Source: Lachnospiraceae bacterium | GTDB lineage: Bacteria; Bacillota; Clostridia; Lachnospirales; Lachnospiraceae | Length of the DNA: 48,264 nt | Direction of reading: 5' to 3' | NCBI GenBank assembly: GCA_009911035.1 | Contig: QXWO01000048.1 | Location: forward strand, 1-48,264 | Part shown: positions 35,290 to 44,683 of the stretch, one piece after another | How positions within the stretch are numbered: position 1 is the stretch's first letter | Layout: each line of letters opens with the position of its first letter | Notes under the pieces: model-generated | What the model saw: only the letters and a program-made list of their open reading frames with translations | The model's database searches: none | Told to the model about the DNA's origin: nothing | Made by a program: the position numbers and the translations under genes

Positions 35290-36102
35290 TTAATCCAGTT
35301 TCTGTCTTACGGTTTCCAAATCTTCGTCCTTTTTGACCACAACTCCAATAAATGGAAGCTTCGCCCTTATTTCGTCAGCGCTGATCCCGCCTATCTGCAG
35401 CGCATTGATCCAGTCTATCAGCTCCGAAGTGCTGGGCTTTTTACGGATATCCCTAAGCCCCCGGATATTATAAAATACTTCCATGGCATTTTTTAAAAGA
35501 TGCGCCTCCACGTCGGGATAATGGGTCCGCACGATTTCCTCCATCAGTGTCTCGTCAGGGAAGTCAATATAATGGAAAATGCATCTCCTTAAAAAGGCGT
35601 CCGGCAGTTCCTTCTCCGCATTGGAGGTTATAATCACGATGGGACGTTGCTTTGCTTTCACCGTGCGCTTGGTCTCATGAATATAGAACTCCATCTGATC
35701 CAGTTCCCACAAAAGGTCGTTGGGGAATTCCAGATCTGCCTTGTCAATCTCGTCAATGAGCAGAATCACCTGTTCTTCATCCTCAAAAGCCTCTCCCAGC
35801 TTCCCAAGCTTGATATAATGGGCAATATCGTCCACGCCCTCTTCCCCAAACTGTCCGTCATAAAGCCTCTGGATCGTGTCATACATGTAAAGCCCATCCT
35901 GGGCCTTGGTCGTTGACTTGATGTTCCAGATGATCAGCTTTTTCCCAAGGGATTTAGCTACCGCCTGGGCAAGCATGGTTTTGCCTGTTCCCGGCTCTCC
36001 CTTGATAAGCAGCGGCTTTTGCAGGGCAATGGCCACGTTCACACTTGCCATAAGCTGCTCTGACGCCACATATTCATTTGTACTTATAAATTCCTGCTGC
36101 AT
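35290..36102 (-). CDS. MoxR-family AAA+ ATPase
   Basis: This 270-residue AAA+ protein has Walker A KGEPGTGKT (34-42), Walker B LLIDEID (114-120), sensor 1 ITSNAEKELPDAFLRR with the arginine finger, and sensor 2 near the C-terminus. The ATG at 36102 was chosen because GGAGGG lies in front and the family starts just before the first helix. Followed by the VWA partner. Confidence 0.92.
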   Translation of the reverse strand: MQQEFISTNEYVASEQLMASVNVAIALQKPLLIKGEPGTGKTMLAQAVAKSLGKKLIIWNIKSTTKAQDGLYMYDTIQRLYDGQFGEEGVDDIAHYIKLGKLGEAFEDEEQVILLIDEIDKADLEFPNDLLWELDQMEFYIHETKRTVKAKQRPIVIITSNAEKELPDAFLRRCIFHYIDFPDETLMEEIVRTHYPDVEAHLLKNAMEVFYNIRGLRDIRKKPSTSELIDWINALQIGGISADEIRAKLPFIGVVVKKDEDLETVRQKLD

Positions 36103-36186
36103 TTTTAACCCTCCATTCTGGTTCTGCACCTGTCCTTCCCTCCTGCCCTGCGGGCCTGCGCAGACAAATGCAATCACTTTTCCCGA

Positions 36187-37224
36187 CTACCAGGGAATTT
36201 CCACGCTGTTCTGATATAGCTGCCTTAAGTCAATATTTTCCACCTTTTTGCGCCGGAGCATCAGCTCTGTCACTGCCTCCGCCGCAGGCTTTCCTTCAAA
36301 CAAAATCCTGTTTACCTGCTCAATAATAGGCACAGGCACCTGATACTTCCTGGCAAGCCCGTATCCGGCTTTGGCGGAGTATACCCCTTCCACCACCATC
36401 TTTACCTCTTTCATGGCTTCCTCCATGGTGGCCCCTTTGCCAATCAGCATGCCCGCCCGGCGGTTTCTGGAATGGACAGAGGCACAGGTAACAATTAAAT
36501 CGCCAATTCCGGTCAGTCCATAAAAAGTTTCTATCCGGCCGCCCATATGAATGCCCAGCCGTGCAATCTCCGCAATCCCTCTTGTGATAAGGGCCGCCTT
36601 GGTATTGTCCCCATATCCTAAGCCGTCCGCCATGCCTGCTGCAAGAGCCACCACATTTTTAAGGGCTGCCCCCAGCTCAATGCCCAGTACGTCAGAGCTG
36701 ATATATACCCTGAACACATTGCTCATAAACAGTGTTTGCAGATACTCTGCTGTCTCCTTGTCCTTAGCACCGACTACAATGGTAGTTGGAATCCCCTTTC
36801 CCACTTCCTCCGCATGGGAAGGCCCTGAAAGCACCGCCACATTTGCGTTGGGAATCTCCTGTTCTATGATTTCAGAAAGGGGCATCAGGGTCTGCTCCTC
36901 AATACCCTTTGCCACGTTGACGATTTTCTGTCCGTCTTTTACATAAGGCGCCAGCTTTCCTGCCGTGCTCCTTGTAAAAGGTGAGGGTACTGCCAGCACC
37001 AGCACGTCCCTGCCAGTTGCGGCCTCCTCAAGATCTGTGGTAAAAACCGTATCTTCCGAAAGAATGACGCCGGGCAGCTTGTCCTTCTGCTCATGAAATT
37101 CTTTCAGCATATTGATTTCTTCCTCCATCACAGACCACATGGTAACTTCGTTTCCATTGTTGTGAAGAAGCCATGACAGTGCGGTCCCCCAACTGCCGGC
37201 TCCGATTATTCCAACCTTTGCCAT
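36187..37224 (-). CDS. gpsA: Glycerol-3-phosphate dehydrogenase [NAD(P)+]
   Basis: This 345-residue enzyme reduces dihydroxyacetone phosphate to sn-glycerol-3-phosphate for phospholipid synthesis. GAGSWGTAL (8-16) is the dinucleotide-binding loop, LSGPSHAEEV and AALKNVVALAAG hold the catalytic lysine region, and GLTGIGDLIVTC is the GpsA C-terminal signature. It follows plsY by 22 bp; PlsY uses its product. Confidence 0.96.
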   Translation of the reverse strand: MAKVGIIGAGSWGTALSWLLHNNGNEVTMWSVMEEEINMLKEFHEQKDKLPGVILSEDTVFTTDLEEAATGRDVLVLAVPSPFTRSTAGKLAPYVKDGQKIVNVAKGIEEQTLMPLSEIIEQEIPNANVAVLSGPSHAEEVGKGIPTTIVVGAKDKETAEYLQTLFMSNVFRVYISSDVLGIELGAALKNVVALAAGMADGLGYGDNTKAALITRGIAEIARLGIHMGGRIETFYGLTGIGDLIVTCASVHSRNRRAGMLIGKGATMEEAMKEVKMVVEGVYSAKAGYGLARKYQVPVPIIEQVNRILFEGKPAAEAVTELMLRRKKVENIDLRQLYQNSVEIPW

Positions 37225-37246
37225 AGATTTTCCTGCCTTTCCCGCT

Positions 37247-37894
37247 CTACTGTTTGTTTTTCTTTGTAAGGTAAGTTTTTCTTTCTTCTCCTTTTATCAG
37301 GCGCATAATATTTTCACGGTGCTTGTAGTATGCCATGATGGTAAGCAGCCCCGTAAGCACATACATTTCATTTAAGACCTGCTGGCTGTGGCCGAATAGG
37401 CCCATCTGCCCGACAATCACCATTTCAGCCATCAATCCTGCATAGACCAAAAGGGAACCTAAGGACACATAATGGGTCAGGAAAAATGCACCGAAGAACA
37501 AAATCACCCCCATGGGCAGGAACATGGGATGAAAGGATAAAATCAGCCCCGCCGTGGCCGCAATCCCCTTTCCTCCTCTGAAATGAAGGTAAAAAGGAAA
37601 GTTGTGGCCTAAAATCGCCCCGGCTGCCGCATAGAGCCTTAACAGATAAATCTCCTCCGGGTGGCTTCCTGCAAATATTTTTCCGCAGATGACAATGGCA
37701 AGGATACATTTGATAATGTCTCCAGCCAGCACTATAAGGCCCGCTTTCGTTCCAAGGACGCGCAGGGTATTGGTGGTTCCCGCGTTTCCGCTGCCATGCT
37801 CCCGGATATCAATTCCGTGAAGCTTTCCATAAATAAACGCGGTCTGAAACAGGCCAAACCCATAACCAATTGCTAAACAGATTAAACGTTCCAC
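37247..37894 (-). CDS. plsY: Glycerol-3-phosphate acyltransferase
   Basis: This 215-residue integral membrane acyltransferase moves the acyl group from acyl-phosphate to glycerol-3-phosphate. The three conserved loops are visible: HGSGNAGTTNTLRVLG, LGHNFPFYLHFRGGKG with the GGKG phosphate-binding motif, and HYVSLGSLL. Length is normal. It starts 1 bp after the der stop. Confidence 0.95.
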   Translation of the reverse strand: MERLICLAIGYGFGLFQTAFIYGKLHGIDIREHGSGNAGTTNTLRVLGTKAGLIVLAGDIIKCILAIVICGKIFAGSHPEEIYLLRLYAAAGAILGHNFPFYLHFRGGKGIAATAGLILSFHPMFLPMGVILFFGAFFLTHYVSLGSLLVYAGLMAEMVIVGQMGLFGHSQQVLNEMYVLTGLLTIMAYYKHRENIMRLIKGEERKTYLTKKNKQ

Positions 37895-37895
37895 T

Positions 37896-39230
37896 TTATT
37901 TGCTTTCCTTTCTCTCCCGAATGATAAATTTTAACGGTGTGCCCTTAAACCCGAAGGCTTCCCGAATTTTATTTTCAATGTATCTGGTATAGGAAAAATG
38001 CATCAGTTCCTTGTCGTTCACAAAAATCACAAAAGTTGGAGGTTTAACCCCTGCCTGGGTAATATAGTAAAGCCGGAGCCTTTTTCCCTTGTCGGAAGGG
38101 GGCTGCTGGAGAGCTACCGCCTCACTCATGATCTCGTTCAGCACACCAGTGGAAATCCGCATGGAATGATTTTCGTTTACCACATCAATCAGGTCATACA
38201 GACGGGGAAGCCGCTGCCCTGTGACTGCCGAGATAAATGTGATTTCCGCATAGGACATGTAGGAGAGAACTTCCCGGATCCTCCCGGTATACTGGTTCAC
38301 GGTCTTATCGTTTTTCTCAATGGCATCCCACTTATTTACGGCAATAATGACGGCTTTCCCACGTTCATGGGCAATGCCTGCGATCTTGGCATCCTGTTCT
38401 GTTACCCCTTCCACCGCGTCTATCAGAAGGACTACAATATCCGCCCGCTCCACAGCGCCTACTGTCCGCACGATCATGTAGCGCTCTAATTCTTCCTTTA
38501 CTTTATTCTTACGCCTTAGCCCTGCGGTGTCAATAAAAATATATTCTTTTCCGTTGTGTGTCACAGGCGTGTCCACCGCATCCCGGGTGGTGCCTGCAAT
38601 GTCTGAGACGATTAGTCTGTTTTCCCCAATCAGTTTATTGATAAGGGAAGATTTACCCACATTGGGCTTACCTACAATGGCAACCCTTATCCGCTCGTCC
38701 TCCCCGTCAGCGCCTTCCCCCTCCTCAAAATATCCGACTACCTCGTCCAGCATGTCACCAATGCCAAGCTGGTTGGAAGCGGAAATGGGACGCGGCTCCC
38801 CGATACCGAGATTATAAAATTCATATACATCCGCCATATACTTATCGAAATTATCCACCTTATTGACAAGCAGTATCACAGGCTTATGGGATCTGCGGAG
38901 CATATCGGCCACCTTGGAATCCGCATCCACCAGCCCCTGCTTCACATCCACCATAAAAAGGATCACATCCGCTGTATCTATGGCAATCTGGGCCTGTTCC
39001 CGCATCTGGGATAAAATAATATCCCGGCTGTCCGGCTCAATTCCTCCGGTGTCAATCAGCGTAAATGCCCGGTCCAGCCAGCTTACATCCGCATAGATTC
39101 TGTCCCTGGTGATGCCCGGTGTGTCCTTTACTATCGAAATCCTCTTTCCTGCCAATGCGTTAAACAGGGTGGACTTCCCCACATTGGGTCTCCCCACCAC
39201 TGCCACGATTGGCTTTCTGTTCTTACTCAT
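37896..39230 (-). CDS. der: Ribosome-assembly GTPase Der (EngA)
   Basis: This 444-residue protein is a double-Era-type GTPase needed for 50S assembly. The first G domain has GRPNVGKST (13-21) and DTGG, the second GKPNVGKSS and DTAGLRRKNK, and the C-terminal KH-like domain follows. The ATG at 39230 was chosen on homology, as the family begins a few residues before the first strand. A TTG at 39260 or an ATG at 39242 are alternatives because the ribosome binding site (GGAAAGGAC) lies nearer them. Confidence 0.95.
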   Translation of the reverse strand: MSKNRKPIVAVVGRPNVGKSTLFNALAGKRISIVKDTPGITRDRIYADVSWLDRAFTLIDTGGIEPDSRDIILSQMREQAQIAIDTADVILFMVDVKQGLVDADSKVADMLRRSHKPVILLVNKVDNFDKYMADVYEFYNLGIGEPRPISASNQLGIGDMLDEVVGYFEEGEGADGEDERIRVAIVGKPNVGKSSLINKLIGENRLIVSDIAGTTRDAVDTPVTHNGKEYIFIDTAGLRRKNKVKEELERYMIVRTVGAVERADIVVLLIDAVEGVTEQDAKIAGIAHERGKAVIIAVNKWDAIEKNDKTVNQYTGRIREVLSYMSYAEITFISAVTGQRLPRLYDLIDVVNENHSMRISTGVLNEIMSEAVALQQPPSDKGKRLRLYYITQAGVKPPTFVIFVNDKELMHFSYTRYIENKIREAFGFKGTPLKFIIRERKESK

Positions 39231-39288
39231 GTATGCAACCATGTCCTTTCCAAAATCCAAATCCAGCCATCCTTCTTGTCAACCTTAA

Positions 39289-40659
39289 TCAGATATTTTC
39301 TCCCAAAAGGGCGTCTATAAAGTCATATCCGCTTGATTTTACAATATCTATTTTGACTTGTAAAGCTTTTTCCATCTCCCCTACTGTCACATCGTCCAAA
39401 AACACGTCCTCTCCACTCCTTAAGGTATTCCGGGGAAGCAAAAGCCGCTGTCCAAGGGCTTTTCCCCTAAGCTGGCCGATGATATCATTTCCTGTTAATA
39501 GCCCTGCCACGGTTATCATCTCTCCGAAGAAATGATTGGTAATTTCGTAAACATGGATCTTTATCCCCGGCAGCAGCTCCGTAACCTCCCGGGCCATGCC
39601 ACAGATATAGGGATAGGCAAGGACTCCTGTTGCCATAGACAGCTCCCCCCCGCCATTTAGCAATATTTCCTGTAAAAATCCCGGCTCTTTTTCCAGCCGC
39701 TTTTTAAGTTTCCCTAAGGCATCCTGGAATTCATCCAGCAAAAGCCTTAGCATTCCCACCCCGTTTTCCAACTGGAGATAGCCATCATAGCTCTCTTTTG
39801 GGGGAAGAGGCCGGCCCGCAAGGATATACCATTCATCTCCTGCATGGACAAAATGCGTCCCGTGCTTTTCAAAAATCTCTTGCTGGAAATCGTGTATCAT
39901 GGCAAGCACTTTCCCCGCATCTTCCCGGGTAAAAGGTTCTAACGGATAAAGCCCTTCCCTATACCGTGAAAGTCCCACCGGCACAACAGACAGACTTTTG
40001 AGAACCGGAATATATTCCATAAGCTTTCTTATGCTGAAAGCAAGTTCCTCCCCGTCATTGACCCCTTTGCATAGCACGATCTGTCCATTCATGGCAATGC
40101 CTGCCCCGTACAGCCTGTCCGCCTTTTCAAGGGCTGTTCCCCCAAAGCGGTTGTTCAGCATCTGGCACCGAAGCTGGGGATTCATGGTGTGAAACGAAAT
40201 ATTGATGGGGGCCAGACGGTACCGGATAATCCTGTCAATATCCCTTTCCGACATATTGGTAAGCGTCACATAATTTCCCTGCAGAAAAGACAGACGGGAA
40301 TCGTCGTCCTTGAAATACAGTGTGTCTCTCATGCCCTCCGGCATCTGGTCAATAAAGCAGAAAATACACTTATTACAGCAGGAACGGTACTCGTCCATTA
40401 GGCCGTTTTCAAAGACTAGCCCCAAATCCTCGTCTTCCTCCTTGTCCACCTCCAAAAGCCACTGCTCCCCGTCCGGTTTTTCTATTAAGATCTCAATATA
40501 TTCATTTTCCACATGATACTGATAGTCAAATATATCGTCTATGGCCGCATCATTAATGGAGAGAAGCCTGTCCTCCGGCGCAATCTCCAGTTCTGCCCCG
40601 ATGCTTCCCGGCGAAACCGCCTTGATTACATGCCCTGCCCGCTTTTTGTTATCACTCAT
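39289..40659 (-). CDS. DUF512 radical-SAM-like protein with PDZ-like N-terminus
   Basis: This 456-residue protein has a short PDZ-like N-terminal domain (about 8-75), then CCNKCIFCFIDQMPEGMR, a CX3CX2C cluster motif of the radical-SAM type, and a C-terminal DUF512 domain ending with the GNDIIGQLRGKALGQRLLLP text. It is found next to der in many Clostridia, as here (58 bp upstream of it). The reaction is unknown. Start ATG follows AAGGAAAGTG. Confidence 0.88.
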   Translation of the reverse strand: MSDNKKRAGHVIKAVSPGSIGAELEIAPEDRLLSINDAAIDDIFDYQYHVENEYIEILIEKPDGEQWLLEVDKEEDEDLGLVFENGLMDEYRSCCNKCIFCFIDQMPEGMRDTLYFKDDDSRLSFLQGNYVTLTNMSERDIDRIIRYRLAPINISFHTMNPQLRCQMLNNRFGGTALEKADRLYGAGIAMNGQIVLCKGVNDGEELAFSIRKLMEYIPVLKSLSVVPVGLSRYREGLYPLEPFTREDAGKVLAMIHDFQQEIFEKHGTHFVHAGDEWYILAGRPLPPKESYDGYLQLENGVGMLRLLLDEFQDALGKLKKRLEKEPGFLQEILLNGGGELSMATGVLAYPYICGMAREVTELLPGIKIHVYEITNHFFGEMITVAGLLTGNDIIGQLRGKALGQRLLLPRNTLRSGEDVFLDDVTVGEMEKALQVKIDIVKSSGYDFIDALLGENI

Positions 40660-40721
40660 AAATCACTTTCCTTACCAACATCTTTCCTGTTCTATTCTTC
40701 ATTTATTTTACTAGAATTTTC

Positions 40722-40750
40722 TTGACGTGTCACTAGCATAATGATATAAA
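40722..40750 (+). promoter_or_regulatory. Sigma-A promoter of prs
   Basis: TTGACG (40722-40727) and TATAAA (40745-40750) are 17 bp apart, giving a leader of about 35 nt before the GGAGG ribosome binding site. The region is AT-rich and is shared with the divergent DUF512 gene, for which I could not place a convincing promoter. Confidence 0.65.
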
Positions 40751-40790
40751 ATAAAGTATATTCTACTATATTTACTTTCTGGAGGACACC

Positions 40791-41987
40791 ATGCCTAATT
40801 TACGTGAACTTGAAGCAGCTATCCCTGTTGCCCCTCTAAAGCTGGTCGTTATGGATTCTGCTGCCGCACTCGGAAAAAGTGTTAACAACTATCTTGTCAA
40901 TTTCAGAAGGGATATTAAAAATATAGCCAAAAATGACCCTGCCTTTGAAGGGTATGTGGCAGACAACTATATTCTTGACGCCGCCTGCTACCGTTTTGGT
41001 ACCGGAGAAGGCAAAGCAGTTCTTTCTGAATCCATAAGAGGAAAAGATCTCTTTATTCTTGTAGACGTCTGTAATCACAGTATTTCATATACCATGAACG
41101 GTTATACCAATTATAAATCCCCTGACGACCATTATCAGGACTTAAAACGCATTATCGCCGCTGTCAACGGCAAGGCCCACCGCATCAGCGTCATCATGCC
41201 CTTTCTTTATGAAGGGCGCCAGCACAAAAGAAACGGCCGGGAATCCCTTGACTGTGCCTATGCAATTGAAGAACTCCACCACATGGGTGTCAGCAACTTC
41301 ATTACCTTTGACGCCCACGACCCCAGAGTGCAGAACGCGGAGCCTTTATGCGGTTTTGACAATTTCATGCCGCCCTATCAGTTTATTCGGGCCCTGCTCC
41401 ACACGGAGGACAGCCTTTTGATAGACAAGGATCACCTGATTGTCATAAGCCCTGATGAAGGGGCCTTAGACCGGGCAGTTTACTTTGCCAATGTCTTAGG
41501 AGTGGATACAGGCATGTTCTATAAACGCCGGGACTACTCCACCATTGTCAACGGCAAAAACCCGATCGTTGCCCACGAATTCTTAGGGGATAATATCGAC
41601 GGAAAAGACGTCATCATCATCGACGACATGATTTCCTCCGGCGGAAGCATGATCGACACTGCCAGACAGTTAAAATCCATGAATGCCAAGCGTGTTTACA
41701 TATGCTGTACTTTCGGACTGTTCACAGAGGGGCTGGAACGTTTTGACGAAGCCTACGAAAACTGCTATTTTGATAAACTTATCACCACCAACCTTACCTA
41801 CCAGATACCGGAACTTAAATCAAGGCCCTATTATATGGAAGCTGACATGAGCAAATTCCTGGCCTCCATCATTGACTTCATGAATCATGATTCGTCCATG
41901 GCCAATATCTACACACCGACAGAAAAGATTCGTGAAATATTGGCAAGATATAATAACCGGGAAGAAGATTTTACATTTAGCGAGTAA
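40791..41987 (+). CDS. prs: Ribose-phosphate pyrophosphokinase, long divergent form
   Basis: This 398-residue enzyme makes PRPP from ribose 5-phosphate and ATP, for purine, pyrimidine, His and Trp synthesis. VIIIDDMISSGGSMID is the PRPP-binding loop, and FITFDAHDPRVQN holds the ribose-phosphate and catalytic loop. The usual Prs is about 315 residues; this one has an extended N-terminus and inserts and lacks the typical KVFSGNAN start, so its allosteric sites may differ. The only protein-coding gene on the plus strand outside the right-hand accessory patch; a GGAGG site precedes it. Confidence 0.88.
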   Translation: MPNLRELEAAIPVAPLKLVVMDSAAALGKSVNNYLVNFRRDIKNIAKNDPAFEGYVADNYILDAACYRFGTGEGKAVLSESIRGKDLFILVDVCNHSISYTMNGYTNYKSPDDHYQDLKRIIAAVNGKAHRISVIMPFLYEGRQHKRNGRESLDCAYAIEELHHMGVSNFITFDAHDPRVQNAEPLCGFDNFMPPYQFIRALLHTEDSLLIDKDHLIVISPDEGALDRAVYFANVLGVDTGMFYKRRDYSTIVNGKNPIVAHEFLGDNIDGKDVIIIDDMISSGGSMIDTARQLKSMNAKRVYICCTFGLFTEGLERFDEAYENCYFDKLITTNLTYQIPELKSRPYYMEADMSKFLASIIDFMNHDSSMANIYTPTEKIREILARYNNREEDFTFSE

Positions 41988-41992
41988 AAACT

Positions 41993-42029
41993 AACAAACG
42001 CTGTCACAGTTTCCGTGGCAGCGTTTGTT
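41993..42029. terminator. Shared terminator hairpin between prs and the sensor kinase
   Basis: AACAAACGCTGTCA (41993-42006) and TGGCAGCGTTTGTT (42016-42029) form a 14-bp stem with one mismatch. It lies between two converging genes and can work on both strands, although the U-tract is short. It is almost identical to the hairpin at 12836-12870. Confidence 0.75.
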
Positions 42030-42082
42030 ATAAGATGGTCCTGGGCTGGCTTATCCAGCCTGACCGCTCTGGATATGATTTT

Positions 42083-44674
42083 CTATGCTTCATCCAGCAT
42101 GGGAAAAATCAGGTTTACTTTAAACAGATCCCCGTCCATGACGATTTCAAATTTTCCTTTCATAGCTTCGGTCAGGTTCTTGGCAATGGACAGCCCCAGT
42201 CCGCTTCCCTCCGTAGTTCTGGACTCATCCCCCCTGATAAACCGCTCCGTCAGTTCTTCTGGATTTACCTTTAGGGGCTGGGCTGAGATATTCTTGACAG
42301 AAAGCATCACCTGCTTAAATCCATTCTCCTTTTCCAGAAATCCCAGGTCCACATAAACCCTTGTGCCGGAAAGTGCGTATTTAAAGATGTTGTTAAACAG
42401 GTTTTCAATCACCCGCCAGATTCTCCGGCTGTCCGCTTCAATGTACACGACACTTTTCGGCGCATGGAACACAAGATAAAGAGCCTTTTCCTCAAATTTT
42501 TCTGAAAACTCCCCTATAGTCTGGTTCAACAGCTCCACAAGATTTATCTTTTCCCATTGAAGCACAATATTGCCGGAAGAAATTTTGGAGGCTTCCACCA
42601 AATCGTCCGTAAGCTGTTTCAGCCGCTGTGATTTCGCATCCAAAACCTCGATATACTCCCTCACCTTCGCGTCATGAATATTTTCACGCTTAATCAAATC
42701 CACATAATTAATAATAGAAGTAAGAGGTGTTTTAATGTCATGGGAAACATTTGTAATCAAATCCGCTTTGAGACGTTCGTCTTTCATACTTGTTTCCACC
42801 GCCGTACGCACGCTCTCACCAATGCTGTTAACTGCCCGGGCCAGGATCAATTCGTCCCCATGCATACCACTCTCATCCACTTTATGGGTAAGATTTCCTT
42901 CGTTTATCAACGCAATTCCCTTTAAAATCATCTGCCTTGCAATGGCGGACCGGTACAGACCATAGCCAATAACGCCGTCTGCCGCCAGCAAAATCAGCAA
43001 AAGCAGTACAAAAATAACCGTATTTTTGGCGCTGCCCCTTAAAAGGGGCCCGAAAAGAAGGGCGCCGCCTAAATTCAACAGTACGAAAAGGCCAAAGGGC
43101 ATAAATACCCTCAAAATAATATTGGAATGCCTGTATGCATATGCCGCAAAATCCTTTAACCCTTTTCCTGTTCTTCTTAAAAGACTGTCCCGCCAAAGGG
43201 TTTTCGCCTTAATTCTTCTCACGAAGCTGAAATAAAACCAGGCAAAGACCGCACTGAAAACAAGCGCTGCTGCCCCGGCCAGAAATATCAGCGTACTTCC
43301 CGGCATCGTGCGCCAGAACAGGTTCACAGCCTCCGCTATTGCAGCATACATGCCAACTACCACAGCACAGGCCGCCAAAGCCATTATTTCCGTAGGGATA
43401 CGGTCCCTTGGCTGGAGCTTTACCACCCGCTCCCCGTCACGCCTGCCGCTTGTTCCTTCCCCTGCCGATAAAATTACCAGAAGGAATACATATACAGCCA
43501 GACACACAAAAGCCCCTAGCAGATACTGCCACACATAAGGCGCATAGCCGTGAAATCCTTCCGCTGCCTGATTAAAGCAGTCTTCAGCAATATACCCGGA
43601 CCGCACTCCGATCATAATCTGGGTATCTTCCGGGTAAGAATAGTCGTACCCGTTTAAAACATAACGTACCGTGGCTTCTTCTATCTGGGTGTTGGTTTCG
43701 TACTCCATATCCCTGGCAGAATAGTAAAGATATTTGCCGCACTGCTCTGCCAGCATTTTCTTAAGCGCTATGGCATCCGCCCCGTCAGCCTCCATGTTGG
43801 TAAAGATCTGCTCCTCATCTCCCACCATTCTTCTGATAAAATACAGGACGTTTGACTGGCCGGAATCATAATAGTCCCTGTATCCCAGATATTCTTCATA
43901 ATTGGTGTTCAAATCCTCTGCCGCTTTACGCACATTTCCGCAAAGATCATAATATTCTCCCCATGTGGACACATAGTCCTCAATGCTTTTTCCCTCCACT
44001 GTTAAATATCTGGCATTCATTATGGTGGCCTCTGCGGGGTCTCTGTCCGTCCCCTCCGGCCCTAAGGAATTGCCTGATACATTTACTACTTTCGTGGATT
44101 TGGCAATATCGGAATTCAGATATCCGGCCGTGCCGTGCCTGTAATCACTTAAATCCACCTGGGTGACGGTTTTGCTTCGGCTTAAAAATTTATCCGCTTC
44201 TTCCCCCGACAGATAGGCTTCCTCATAGCTGAAACCTGCCTGTGCCCACTTAATCAAATCCTCAAGATAGTAATCCGCCGTGATATATTCCGGCTGTATA
44301 CCATTGTACCTATTGGCGAAGGCCGTCACATCCACTTCCTTTTTAGGATAAAATTCCCCGTCCTTTTCCATCTGTCCCCTTATAGTGCCATAACAGATAA
44401 TATCCGACACACAGTTTCCAAGAAGGGAATTGAATACGCCGGACTCCTCAAAAGAACCGCTTTTCTCCTGCCCAATAAGACTGTACGCTGCCGGACCTTT
44501 TCTGGTATCCACCACAATATAAGAGCAGGAAAGAACTGTCACAATTAAAACTGCAGCCGCAGCCAGCAGAATGTGAAGCAGTACATGAACCGGCGCCATA
44601 GCCCGTCTCGTTTTCCTGTGTCTGTTTCTACCCCTTACTTCCTGTTCCTCTTGCGTCTTTTTCTGATTTTCCAT
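42083..44674 (-). CDS. Large sensor histidine kinase (two-component system 2)
   Basis: This 863-residue kinase has TM1 at about 31-53, a large extracytoplasmic domain of about 330 residues (54-383) and then five hydrophobic segments (about 384-403, 429-447, 460-483, 521-541, 551-573). A HAMP-like linker and HisKA with His645 (NVSHDIKTP) follow, then HATPase motifs FNNIFKYA and GSGLGLSIAK. The many membrane segments after the sensor domain are unusual. It starts 9 bp after the response regulator. The outer domain is not one I recognise. Confidence 0.9.
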   Translation of the reverse strand: MENQKKTQEEQEVRGRNRHRKTRRAMAPVHVLLHILLAAAAVLIVTVLSCSYIVVDTRKGPAAYSLIGQEKSGSFEESGVFNSLLGNCVSDIICYGTIRGQMEKDGEFYPKKEVDVTAFANRYNGIQPEYITADYYLEDLIKWAQAGFSYEEAYLSGEEADKFLSRSKTVTQVDLSDYRHGTAGYLNSDIAKSTKVVNVSGNSLGPEGTDRDPAEATIMNARYLTVEGKSIEDYVSTWGEYYDLCGNVRKAAEDLNTNYEEYLGYRDYYDSGQSNVLYFIRRMVGDEEQIFTNMEADGADAIALKKMLAEQCGKYLYYSARDMEYETNTQIEEATVRYVLNGYDYSYPEDTQIMIGVRSGYIAEDCFNQAAEGFHGYAPYVWQYLLGAFVCLAVYVFLLVILSAGEGTSGRRDGERVVKLQPRDRIPTEIMALAACAVVVGMYAAIAEAVNLFWRTMPGSTLIFLAGAAALVFSAVFAWFYFSFVRRIKAKTLWRDSLLRRTGKGLKDFAAYAYRHSNIILRVFMPFGLFVLLNLGGALLFGPLLRGSAKNTVIFVLLLLILLAADGVIGYGLYRSAIARQMILKGIALINEGNLTHKVDESGMHGDELILARAVNSIGESVRTAVETSMKDERLKADLITNVSHDIKTPLTSIINYVDLIKRENIHDAKVREYIEVLDAKSQRLKQLTDDLVEASKISSGNIVLQWEKINLVELLNQTIGEFSEKFEEKALYLVFHAPKSVVYIEADSRRIWRVIENLFNNIFKYALSGTRVYVDLGFLEKENGFKQVMLSVKNISAQPLKVNPEELTERFIRGDESRTTEGSGLGLSIAKNLTEAMKGKFEIVMDGDLFKVNLIFPMLDEA

Positions 44675-44683
44675 AGCTGCCCC

